From assembly GCA_041530395.1 (NCBI GenBank), contig CP136945.1, positions 1,736,001 to 1,800,000 of the forward strand: a stretch of DNA of 64,000 nucleotides, in the 5' to 3' direction. Under the pieces are notes generated by a model that saw only the letters and a list, made by a program, of their open reading frames with translations, did not search any database and was not told where the DNA came from. Shown here piece after piece: positions 1 through 6,248 of the stretch; the first letter of the stretch is position 1, and each line of letters begins with the position of its first letter. This stretch comes from Thermosynechococcaceae cyanobacterium Okahandja (GTDB lineage Bacteria > Cyanobacteriota > Cyanobacteriia > Thermosynechococcales > Thermosynechococcaceae). A program made the translations under genes and the position numbers.

Positions 1-105
1 GGGCAACCCGAAGGACCCAGATCATCGTTGATGGCGATCGTGCCAGCCCAAGAATCTGGTGTACTATTGAGACTAAGTAGTGCGATCGCTCCTGTGAGCG
101 CCACT

Positions 106-194
106 GGATAACACGGCGTTGCAACGGACGGAACTGAGATTTGGGAAGGGGAAGTGGAGAGCGATCGCCCCGCCGTTGAACTAAGCCGTTAGGT
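106..194 (+). other. attC-like recombination site 1
   Basis: Left end GGATAAC and right end GTTAGGT (fits GTTRRRY). The inner arms CAACGGACGG and CCGCCGTTG pair, leaving one extra A unpaired on the left arm, as in integron attC hairpins. A GCGATCGC lies in the loop region. It stands immediately before the first gene. Confidence 0.65.
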
Positions 195-212
195 GTCAAC
201 CAGGAGTAAAGC

Positions 213-536
213 ATGAGCTACAGTCAGGAACCCCAGCCTAGGAGGGAAGTACAGTACACGGTTACTGTCGATGAAGAGACAGGATCAGTCACGCTATCGT
301 CCCAATTCTCAAGGGAGGAGATTGATAATCATATTCAAGAATCTTCTCAAGAAACTGGAGATGTAGAGGAAGAAACGCAAGAGGGACTATTCCCAATCAA
401 GAAAATTTGGTGGTGTGTCACTTGCCAATCAGGTGTGAGAAGGAGCGTAAAAGCTTATACCAAGGTGGATGCGGGTTTTGGGGTATGCGGAGTTCAATCT
501 TTTGGTGTGAGCAGAGGCAAATGCCTAGGAGATTGA
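213..536 (+). CDS. hypothetical cassette protein, 107 aa
   Basis: The ATG at 213 follows a good ribosome binding site (AGGAG) and lies 19 bp after attC-like site 1, where the first gene of a cassette would be expected. The first 60 residues are acidic and rich in Glu, Ser and Thr. The C-terminal part has a WWCVTC stretch and two further cysteines, which could hint at a small metal site. I recognise no family. The reading frame is real-looking because of its start signal and position; the function is unknown. Confidence 0.5.
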   Translation: MSYSQEPQPRREVQYTVTVDEETGSVTLSSQFSREEIDNHIQESSQETGDVEEETQEGLFPIKKIWWCVTCQSGVRRSVKAYTKVDAGFGVCGVQSFGVSRGKCLGD

Positions 537-551
537 TTTGGGAAATACTTT

Positions 552-583
552 GACTACCAAGCTATTCCTATAATTTGGTAGTC
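552..583. terminator. hairpin between the first gene and the PIN gene
   Basis: GACTACCAA (552-560) and TTGGTAGTC (575-583) form a perfect 9-bp stem with a 14-base loop, 16 bp after the stop at 536. There is no T-tract, so termination is only possible; it could instead be an operator for the following toxin gene. Confidence 0.35.
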
Positions 584-645
584 TATATACAGGGCAATTC
601 ATAGGGTAGAGCTTTTGGTTTGAGGGGACGTTGCGAGTTTGTATT

Positions 646-1086
646 ATGAGGATTTATTTTGATATGTGCAGCTTGCAACGCCCGCTTGATACCAAGACGC
701 AAATTCGAGTCGCTGTTGAAGCTGAGGCTATTCTTAATGTCATCGCATTATGGGAAGCTGGACAGTTTGAGTTAGTTTCTTCACAAGCCTTAATGTTTGA
801 AGCTGAACAAATTACGCTTTCTCCAAGAAAAGCATATGTTTTAGAAGTGTTATCGAAGGCAAATTTATTTCTCCAATCAAGCAAGCAAATCGAAGAACGA
901 GCGCAAGTATTTGTCAACTCAGGCATCAAACCACTTGATGCATTGCATTTGGCTTTTTCAGTTGAGGTAGAAGCAGATTATTTCTGCACATGCGACGACA
1001 GATTTTTGAGGCGGGCTAAGGAAGTTAATACTTTGCAGACTAAAGTTGTTTCTCCTCTTGAACTGGTTACGGAGCTATCGCAATGA
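646..1086 (+). CDS. PIN-domain ribonuclease, toxin of a TA pair
   Basis: A 146-residue PIN-fold protein. Family features visible: an N-terminal acidic residue in IYFDMCSLQRP, a central helix with Glu residues, the DALHLAF helix, and the C-terminal acidic cluster FCTCDDRFLRRA. PIN toxins are Mg-dependent RNases that act on tRNA, rRNA or mRNA. I place the start at the ATG at 646 rather than an upstream codon at 631, because family members begin at the first strand. It overlaps the next gene by 4 bp (ATGA), so the two are translated together. This type is common in cyanobacteria next to a small antitoxin gene. Confidence 0.8.
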   Translation: MRIYFDMCSLQRPLDTKTQIRVAVEAEAILNVIALWEAGQFELVSSQALMFEAEQITLSPRKAYVLEVLSKANLFLQSSKQIEERAQVFVNSGIKPLDALHLAFSVEVEADYFCTCDDRFLRRAKEVNTLQTKVVSPLELVTELSQ

Positions 1087-1280
1087 GCAGCCAAACAAAG
1101 TCCCTGAACGAAATTACACAACAGGCAATCCAAGTCCTATCTAAAGAGATTGGCATTGCAAGTACAGTACGTTTTCTCAATCAGTTTTCAACTGGGTATG
1201 GCAACTATACAGAAGAACGTGAAAGTCTATTCAAAGACTTAACATTAGATGAAATTTTGAAGCGTATGCAAAACACCTAA
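1083..1280 (+). CDS. small antitoxin-like partner of the PIN protein, 65 aa
   Basis: The start ATG overlaps the PIN gene stop (ATGA at 1083), typical of a toxin-antitoxin pair. The product is 65 residues, helical and charged, and ends in TLDEILKRMQNT. The toxin-first order is unusual, since most PIN systems put the antitoxin first, but it recurs among cyanobacterial PIN pairs of this type. The stop codon TAA is part of the left end of attC-like site 2 (ACCTAAC), so this gene ends exactly at its cassette boundary. Antitoxin function is inferred from context only. Confidence 0.6.
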   Translation: MSSQTKSLNEITQQAIQVLSKEIGIASTVRFLNQFSTGYGNYTEERESLFKDLTLDEILKRMQNT

Positions 1281-1361
1281 CAATTCAAATGCAGCGGACG
1301 GTTGGGAGATCTTGTTACTGAGTTAGAGGTTGTCTGCCGCCGCTGATTTGAGCCGTTATGT
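1275..1361 (+). other. attC-like recombination site 2
   Basis: ACCTAAC matches RYYYAAC exactly; the right end is GTTATGT. The left arm TCAAATGCAGCGGACGG pairs with the right arm CCGCCGCTGATTTGA, leaving a single G and a single A unpaired, which is the classic extrahelical-base pattern of attC. The left end contains the stop codon of the antitoxin gene. Confidence 0.75.
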
Positions 1362-1542
1362 TGCCAACACCAGAGTCGTGAGTGGGCAAGGTTGTTGGTG
1401 AAGGGGCGCTGGGAGTTGTGGAGATGGGTAGGCGATTCGCTGGAAAAGTTTGCACAACATAACAAATCACTGCACCCGACCGTAGGCTAAACTGTCCTTA
1501 TCAGCCCAAGTCAATGACAGCAGGTGAGTTCAACCGTTAGCT
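1355..1542 (+). repeat. gene-less 188-bp cassette, copy 1
   Basis: Starts at the right end of attC-like site 2 (GTTATGTTGCC) and ends with its own attC-like site (1457-1542). Copies 2 (3588-3775) and 3 (6001-6180) have the same layout; copies 1 and 2 differ at only a handful of bases. There is no convincing coding frame on either strand. Confidence 0.75.
1457..1542 (+). other. attC-like recombination site 3
   Basis: Left ACATAAC, right GTTAGCT. The arm ACTGCACC pairs with GGTGAGT, with one unpaired G. An inner stem CTGTC/GACAG closes a loop of about 18 bases. It belongs to the repeated 188-bp cassette and has a different stem sequence from site 2. Confidence 0.6.
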
Positions 1543-1572
1543 GGTAATGTAGAACGACATGGGAGTTAGGAG

Positions 1573-2601
1573 ATGAGTGAGGGAAAACGCCCGAACCATG
1601 AAACTGTGGCAGAGCAGTTAGAGATTCGAGAACCATCGGGAGAGTATGCCCGCAACAAGGATATTCCGATTTTCTTTGGCCAGCCGATGGTCAAGGGCTC
1701 TTTCGCTCAAGTTGACCCCGCTCAAATCACCCCAGATACTCCAACCTTGTTCTACAGGCACCCGAACGGGGAAATCTGGATCGGAGATGCGGTTGCCTGG
1801 CTTCGCAGTCTACAAAATGAATCGGTTGACCTGATCTTTGCTGATCCACCTTACAACATTAAGAAGGCGGAGTGGGATAGCTTCGAGTCGCAAGAAGAAT
1901 ATGTTACCTGGTCGTTGCAGTGGATAGAACAGGCAGCCCGGGTCTTGAAGCCGACAGGGTCGCTCTATGTATGCGGGTTCTCCGAAAGCCTTGCAGACCT
2001 CAAACTTCCGGCGTCACGCTTCTTCAAGGGGTGCAAATGGCTGGTCTGGCACTACAAGAACAAAGCCAATCTTGGGTTCGACTGGGGACGTTCGCACGAA
2101 AGCCTTCTTCATTTCCGAAAGAGTCGCCAGTTCACTTTCAATGTGGACGACGTGCGCATTCCTTACGGGAATCATACGCTAAAGTACCCCGAACATCCGC
2201 AGGCCGAGACTAGCCAATACGGCAAAGGCCGCAGAAGCAACGACAAGCTGTGGCGGCCACATCCCAAAGGGGCCAAGCCTAAAGATGTGATCGAAATCCC
2301 CACGACATGCAATGGAATGCACGAGAAGACGCCCCATCCCACTCAGAAACCTGAAGAACTCTTGCGAAAGATCGTCCTGGCCTCATCAAATGCCGGCGAT
2401 TTGGTGATTGACCCGTTCCTTGGATCGGGAACGACTGCCGTTGTGGCTGAGCAACTTGGGCGAAAGTGGAAAGGTTGCGACATCTCCCTCGAGTACTGTC
2501 AATGGGCTGCCCGAAGAATTGAGCTGGTGGAGGATTGGCCGGTTGAAAAATGGATCCAATACGACCTTGAGAACGCTGAACGAAGGAAGTCCATTCGATG
2601 A
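1573..2601 (+). CDS. type II DNA methyltransferase (beta-class, probably N6-adenine)
   Basis: A 342-residue DNA methyltransferase transferring methyl from S-adenosylmethionine to DNA. The catalytic motif IV ADPPYN lies at about residue 93. The SAM-binding motif I DPFLGSGTT lies near residue 278, after the target-recognition region. This motif order (IV-TRD-X-I) defines the beta class, and DPPY favours adenine as target. The ATG at 1573 follows the ribosome binding site TTAGGAG. It overlaps the restriction gene by 4 bp (ATGA at 2598), so this is a complete restriction-modification pair carried in one integron-like cassette. The recognition sequence cannot be read from the protein. Confidence 0.85.
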   Translation: MSEGKRPNHETVAEQLEIREPSGEYARNKDIPIFFGQPMVKGSFAQVDPAQITPDTPTLFYRHPNGEIWIGDAVAWLRSLQNESVDLIFADPPYNIKKAEWDSFESQEEYVTWSLQWIEQAARVLKPTGSLYVCGFSESLADLKLPASRFFKGCKWLVWHYKNKANLGFDWGRSHESLLHFRKSRQFTFNVDDVRIPYGNHTLKYPEHPQAETSQYGKGRRSNDKLWRPHPKGAKPKDVIEIPTTCNGMHEKTPHPTQKPEELLRKIVLASSNAGDLVIDPFLGSGTTAVVAEQLGRKWKGCDISLEYCQWAARRIELVEDWPVEKWIQYDLENAERRKSIR

Positions 2602-3554
2602 CAGAGGCTACATTGGAAGACCTGCAAGCAAGTGTCCAGGATAGATCGGCGTTTGGCACTCTATCAGACTACTTCACCCTATGCGAGGCGTTTCTTCAAT
2701 TCGTCCAACGCACGCAGCCCACACGGATTATCTCACCTTCGCATCACAATTACATTTTCTACCAGTACGATCAAACTTATAACCACAAAATCACTCGTCC
2801 TCTAAACGTTGATCTGTTCATCGAGTTGCCCAGCGACTTCCGAACGGCATTTGACAGGTTTATCGCCTTTCTTGCCGACCTAAGGCAGTACAAGGAATCA
2901 GCCGCTGAGCGAAAGGGCAGTAAGAGCTACATTGAGTCGAAAGAAATCAATAAAGTCGTTTACACTGTGCAACAATCTATCGGCAGCGTTGGTGACTCGT
3001 TCGAGAACCCAAATCAGGCCAGAAAGCGGGTAGGACAACTCTTTGAGACGCTGGTCAAACTTATTATCCAAGAGGTGGGGTTAGAGTGCGAGCCACGCAC
3101 TATCAGCATCCCAATTCCAGGATATCCTGGTTACGAAATGTCCTACGAGTTGGATTTGGTGTTCTCTCGCAATAAGGCTATTGTAGCTGCTGAGACAAAG
3201 TTCATAGAGATGACGGAGATTGTCGGATCGGTGAAGACCACAAGCAAGGATCGGATTGACAAAGTCTTTCTCGATAAGTATCTCTTGACGAAGCTACTTG
3301 GCAGGAATGTGCCAGTAGTGGCGGTCTTCCTGCATGACGTTCAACGCGCCCGCAGAGGCGAAAGTGTTTTCGGGATTAACTCCACCTTCAAGAGCAATCA
3401 CTTCTTAGGCTACACAGTCGCATTGAATAGACTTGATGGTGTCTATTACGTTGATCCCAGGCCGGAAATGGTCGCCAACGAGCGGCTGCGGGAGCAGATA
3501 GGCGACTTTCAGAAGTTCTTGGTCGGGGATTTGTGGACGCTTTCAGGTGGGTGA
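2598..3554 (+). CDS. type II restriction endonuclease, PD-(D/E)XK fold
   Basis: A 318-residue protein translationally coupled to the methyltransferase through an ATGA overlap. A probable catalytic centre lies near residues 188-205: ELDLVF followed by AAETKF, the D ... E-X-K spacing of PD-(D/E)XK nucleases. It would cut DNA at the site protected by the partner enzyme. No frameshift is seen, so the pair is probably active. I do not recognise the specificity family. Identification rests on the motif and on the neighbouring methylase. Confidence 0.7.
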   Translation: MTEATLEDLQASVQDRSAFGTLSDYFTLCEAFLQFVQRTQPTRIISPSHHNYIFYQYDQTYNHKITRPLNVDLFIELPSDFRTAFDRFIAFLADLRQYKESAAERKGSKSYIESKEINKVVYTVQQSIGSVGDSFENPNQARKRVGQLFETLVKLIIQEVGLECEPRTISIPIPGYPGYEMSYELDLVFSRNKAIVAAETKFIEMTEIVGSVKTTSKDRIDKVFLDKYLLTKLLGRNVPVVAVFLHDVQRARRGESVFGINSTFKSNHFLGYTVALNRLDGVYYVDPRPEMVANERLREQIGDFQKFLVGDLWTLSGG

Positions 3555-3587
3555 TGGAGATTTTTGGAGGTTGCCAGCTAATTACGA

Positions 3588-3775
3588 GTTATGTTGCCAA
3601 CGCCAGAGTCGTGAGTGGGCAAGGTTGTTAGTGAAGGGGCGCTGGGAGTTGTGGAGATGGGTAGGCGATTCGCTGGAAAAATTTATACAACATAACAAAT
3701 CACTGCACCCGACCGTAGGCTAAACTGTCCTTATCAGCCCAAGTCAATGACAGCAGGTGAGTTCAACCGTTATGC
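3588..3775 (+). repeat. gene-less 188-bp cassette, copy 2
   Basis: Nearly identical to copy 1 at 1355-1542, including the GTTATGTTGCC start and the attC-like end. The attC expected just before it, after the restriction gene, is truncated: only the right end (GAGTTATG) is left, preceded by GCTAATTAC. Confidence 0.75.
3690..3775 (+). other. attC-like recombination site 4
   Basis: Second copy of the site at 1457-1542: left ACATAAC, right GTTATGC. Same CTGTC/GACAG inner stem. It ends the second gene-less cassette. The next 130 bp (3776-3905) form another gene-less interval with two GCGATCG-type octamers. Confidence 0.6.
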
Positions 3776-3905
3776 CAAACCGAAAAGTCCGTGAAGATTG
3801 CTTGTTTTCATTCGAGATTAGGCGATCGCGTCACGACTCGCTTTGTTGTTCAGTCCAGAGAGGTTAGTCGCGATCGTAGAAATTAAATTATAGTTAAGCG
3901 ATCGG

Positions 3906-3993
3906 GCATAACACACCATTGGAGCGGACAATATTGGTAGGCCTTTTGTGGGAGGGAGACGCGATCGTTTGCCGCTCAACTTAGCCGTTGGGC
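3906..3993 (+). other. attC-like recombination site 5
   Basis: Left GCATAAC; right GTTGGGC fits GTTRRRY exactly. The arm TTGGAGCGGACAA pairs with TTGCCGCTCAA, leaving one G and one A unpaired. It marks the change from AT-richer cyanobacterial-looking DNA to a GC-rich block. Confidence 0.7.
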
Positions 3994-4405
3994 AGGCTCG
4001 TCCGTGAGCGGGCGGTGCGATGCCACAGGCTGCTCGTCCCGGTTGCAGCTCGGTCACAGTGCAATGGCTGCGCTCGGCAGCGGTGGTCAGCGGCGCAGGC
4101 GTCGCAGAGACAGAGCGGAGTCGTCACGGTCAGAGCGACCCGAGAAGGCGGCGCCGGGTTGGCTTGGCAGAGCGGTCTGGATGGGCTGCGGCCTGATTGG
4201 GCAGCGGTCAACGTCTGGACAGACGCGGGGATTGTCGGCGCGGTCGAAGTACAGCAAAGCGGCGTCTGGTTTCAAGCGCGGCCGGTTGGGCAAGGGTGTC
4301 GTGTGGTTACAGCGGCCAGGCGCGGACAGGTCTTTGCGAGGCCAGGCTCGTGTTGATTGCAGAGGCCGCGCGGCGCAGTGGTCGCTTGGGCAAGCCTTAG
4401 AGCCT
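3994..4405. other. GC-rich gene-less cassette interval
   Basis: 412 bp between two attC-like ends. Base composition is visibly richer in G and C than both sides. Open frames exist on both strands because stop codons are rare in GC-rich DNA, but none has a ribosome binding site or recognisable protein. It resembles the gene-less cassettes of proteobacterial integrons. Confidence 0.45.
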
Positions 4406-4437
4406 GCCCAACAAGCGCATCCAGCCGACCGTTGGGC
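4406..4437 (+). other. collapsed attC-like site
   Basis: GCCCAAC (4406-4412) matches RYYYAAC and GTTGGGC (4431-4437) matches GTTRRRY; they are perfect complements. The left arm AAGCGCATCCAGCCGACC is present, but the matching right arm is missing, so the site has lost its core. The form is that of proteobacterial attC sites. Confidence 0.5.
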
Positions 4438-4487
4438 GGCTTGGAGGTTCTTTGCAAGACAGATCCAGCCGGAAGGAGGCACCAGCC

Positions 4488-4736
4488 ATGAATTTCATTC
4501 AGAAGACCTTAAGATCTGTCCTGCCGCAGCGATGGGCTGAATCGATAGAGGCCGACTCGCGTGCGTGGATGGTGCGCTGCCCGTGCGGGTTCGCGCAGTC
4601 CGTCTGGGACTGGGGCGGTATCCACTGGAGGGCTGCCGGTCAACCCCGAAGGTACTTGCGGTGTCCGCAGTGCGGGCAGTGGGCTTGGCACACGGTGACG
4701 CGCGCCGCGCCAGCAGATTCGTCTGCCGAGGAATAA
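4488..4736 (+). CDS. small zinc-ribbon-like protein, 82 aa
   Basis: The ATG at 4488 has a strong ribosome binding site (GGAAGGAGG). The protein begins MNFIQKTLRSVLPQRW and carries CPCGF near residue 31 and CPQCGQ near residue 62, two CxC/CxxC knuckles that probably bind one zinc ion. The segment between them (SVWDWGGIHWRAAG) looks structured. Small proteins of this type occur in proteobacterial genomes and cassettes; no function is known to me. The local base composition is unlike cyanobacterial neighbours, suggesting transfer from a proteobacterium. Confidence 0.6.
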   Translation: MNFIQKTLRSVLPQRWAESIEADSRAWMVRCPCGFAQSVWDWGGIHWRAAGQPRRYLRCPQCGQWAWHTVTRAAPADSSAEE

Positions 4737-4756
4737 CGTTTCGGGTATACCACATA

Positions 4757-4853
4757 GCCGAACCCGGCGCTGCACTTAAACCGGCGGTCATGTAGGCTTT
4801 CCGCAGCGTGTATCTCCTCGCGCCCGCCGGGCCGGTGAGCTTGGTCGTTAGCT
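4757..4853 (+). other. probable attC-like site 6
   Basis: Left GCCGAAC, right GTTAGCT. The arms AAACCGGCGG and CCGCCGGGCCGGTGAGC pair imperfectly. It is less regular than the other sites. The right end contains the stop codon of the tnpB fragment on the opposite strand. Confidence 0.4.
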
Positions 4854-5210
4854 GGCTCCGCGCTCAGTTCCTTGCACTGGCTCTTCAGCGTGATCTGTCA
4901 GCCCCAAAACGCCCAGAAGGTTGTCTGTGTCTGGAATAGCGGGTGGTTCAGATTCCAACTGGATTTGCAGGTAGAAGCGACCATCCTTGCGCTTTACCAG
5001 CACTGCTGATTTAGGGTTTTGCCCTTGCAGCAAATGCTTCTGGTAATTACCAATGTGCAGCTTGAACTTCTCTCTGCCTTTCAGCATGGTTAGGCTGACC
5101 GTCCAATCGGACTCTCTGAACGTGAAGGTGCGACTGTCGTCGGTGGCAGAGGTTGGGGCAAACCCTTTTACAGGCTTACCCTTTTGCTTAGCCGTCTTAC
5201 GATTGGCACA
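4848..5210 (-). pseudogene. fragment of an IS200/IS605-family TnpB (OrfB)
   Basis: Minus-strand translation gives a middle segment of TnpB: FTFRESDWTVSL, then FKLHIGNYQKHLLQG, then VLVKRKDGRFYLQIQ, ending at the start of the RuvC domain. Intact TnpB has GVDLG at this point. Here it reads GVLGL, so the catalytic aspartate codon is missing, and the frame stops 17 residues later inside the attC-like right end. The N-terminal helix-turn-helix part, the remaining RuvC motifs and the zinc finger are absent. It is a dead RNA-guided nuclease remnant carried in reverse orientation inside a cassette. Confidence 0.75.
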
Positions 5211-5340
5211 TACCCGTCCCCTTGCCCCCGCATGCAGGGGTTGGGGGCAGAGTGCTGGACTCCTGCTGCTTTAGTTGAAGTTGCTTATAGGCATTCATAA
5301 TCAGAGTTACTTGGAATAGGTAGCTGTAACAACAATTTGT

Positions 5341-5363
5341 AACTACAATGGATTATTGTAGTT
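5341..5363. promoter_or_regulatory. palindromic operator-like site ahead of brnT remnant
   Basis: AACTACAAT, a 5-base spacer, then ATTGTAGTT: a perfect 9-bp inverted repeat directly upstream of the toxin remnant. BrnTA operons are known to be repressed by BrnA bound at such a site; the assignment here is inferred from position. Confidence 0.45.
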
Positions 5364-5369
5364 GTCCTT

Positions 5370-5474
5370 CGGTTATGGAATTATGAATGGGATGAAGCAA
5401 AGCGCCTTGCTAATCTTCGTAAGCACGGAATAGATTTTATCGACATTCCAACCGTGTTTGAGGGTTATATCTTA
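5370..5474 (+). pseudogene. N-terminal remnant of BrnT toxin
   Basis: The frame reads YEWDEAKRLANLRKHGIDF followed by IPTVFEGYIL, the first third of a BrnT-type ribonuclease toxin. The expected start ATGGAATTA lies in another frame, pointing to a small deletion near the start. The rest of the toxin, including its catalytic residues, is gone. The sequence passes directly into the second half of brnA, so one deletion fused the two genes. Confidence 0.7.
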
Positions 5475-5482
5475 CGCCAAAA

Positions 5483-5659
5483 ATGTTTACTAAGGCGGTA
5501 GTACGCCAGGGGTTACCCGCTGCAAAAGGCAAGGCACTAGTGACACTCCGAATTGATAGCGATGTGTTGGAGTGGTTTAAGTCCCAAGGGCGGGGTTATC
5601 AAACACAGAGCAATCAATTACTACGAGCGTATATGGAAGCACAGCAAGAAGCTCGCTAA
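5483..5659 (+). CDS. BrnA antitoxin, C-terminal part, 58 aa
   Basis: An uninterrupted frame from the ATG at 5483. It contains MFTKAVVRQGL, then VTLRIDSDVLEWFKSQGRG and NQLLRAYMEA, the ribbon-helix-helix DNA-binding half of BrnA. Just upstream in the same frame LTPK continues the family sequence, so the N-terminus was removed with most of brnT. The remaining open frame could still give a DNA-binding protein. It is shorter than usual BrnA (about 90 residues). Confidence 0.6.
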   Translation: MFTKAVVRQGLPAAKGKALVTLRIDSDVLEWFKSQGRGYQTQSNQLLRAYMEAQQEAR

Positions 5660-5689
5660 TAACAAGCAGGTTGGTGTAAGGAATTGTAT

Positions 5690-5927
5690 CCAAATTTTGC
5701 TGGAAAAAGCAGCAGCATTGGGGTTTTCAATTATCATGAACCATCCATTCGTAGATGGAAAAAAACGTACAGGTTATGCTGCGATGGAGACTTTTCTTGT
5801 CCTGAATGGATTGGAAATTAACACCTCTGTAGATGAGCAGGAACGTGTTGTGTTGGAGATCGCATCAGGCAAACTAGAGCGTGAGGTATTTGTAGAATGG
5901 TTGCAGCAGAACACAACCGCTAGCTAA
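5690..5927 (+). pseudogene. N-terminally truncated Doc/Fic toxin
   Basis: The frame contains the Fic signature HPFVDGKKRTGYAA followed by METFLVLNGLEI and a normal Doc C-terminus. In Doc kinases the motif is HxFx(D/N)GNKR; here the Asn is Lys. About the first 55 residues of the family are missing: the homology begins abruptly at LLEKAAALGF after the brnA stop. The open frame continues upstream to 5553 but that part is not Doc-like. The stop (5925-5927) is inside the left end of the next attC-like site. Confidence 0.7.
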
Positions 5928-6007
5928 CAAATCGATAAAGCGGACGGTTGAGAGATCTTGACGAGGTTGCCAAAGTTGTCTGCCGCTGCTTATCTTAGTC
6001 GTTATGT
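5922..6007 (+). other. attC-like recombination site 7
   Basis: Left AGCTAAC, right GTTATGT. ATAAAGCGGACGG pairs with CTGCCGCTGCTTAT. Its right end opens gene-less cassette copy 3. The layout (cargo stop codon in the left end, 188-bp cassette next) is the same as at 1275. Confidence 0.65.
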
Positions 6008-6180
6008 TGCCAGTGCCAGGGTCGTGAGTGTGCGAGGTTGTCGGTGAAGGGGAGCTGTGGAGATGGGTAGGCGATCGGTGGGAAAGTTTGCACAACATAA
6101 AAAATCACTGCACCCGACCATATGCTAAACTGCCTCTAGAATCCCAAGTCAATGACAGCGGGTGAGTTCAATCGTTAGAT
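6001..6180 (+). repeat. gene-less cassette, copy 3 (180 bp)
   Basis: Starts GTTATGTTGCC and ends in an attC-like site (6095-6180) with right end GTTAGAT. It is more diverged than copies 1 and 2 and about 8 bp shorter. The left attC box has mutated from AAC to AAA. Confidence 0.7.
6095..6180 (+). other. attC-like site 8, left box degenerate
   Basis: Third copy of the site at 1457-1542. The right end GTTAGAT fits GTTRRRY. The left end reads ACATAAA, lacking the conserved final C, which may impair recombination. Confidence 0.5.
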
Positions 6181-6248
6181 GTCCTTGGTTAATGGATGGT
6201 GCTTGATATCTCTAGCTGCTGGCTTCCAGCATGATTGCAAGCTACAAG

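Noticed and set aside
1277-1465. Minus-strand open frame through the 188-bp repeat (PTHLHNSQRPF)
   Set aside because: Similar frames occur in the other copies only because the DNA is repeated. Copy 3 changes length and frame, there is no ribosome binding site, and it overlaps the attC-like hairpins.
3988-4540. Long overlapping open frames on both strands of the GC-rich block
   Set aside because: High GC content leaves few stop codons. Composition is Arg/Ala/Gly-rich and no frame has a start signal or family resemblance, except the zinc-ribbon gene at 4488.
5053-5274. 73-codon plus-strand frame opposite the tnpB fragment
   Set aside because: The opposite strand shows clear TnpB protein similarity; this frame has none.
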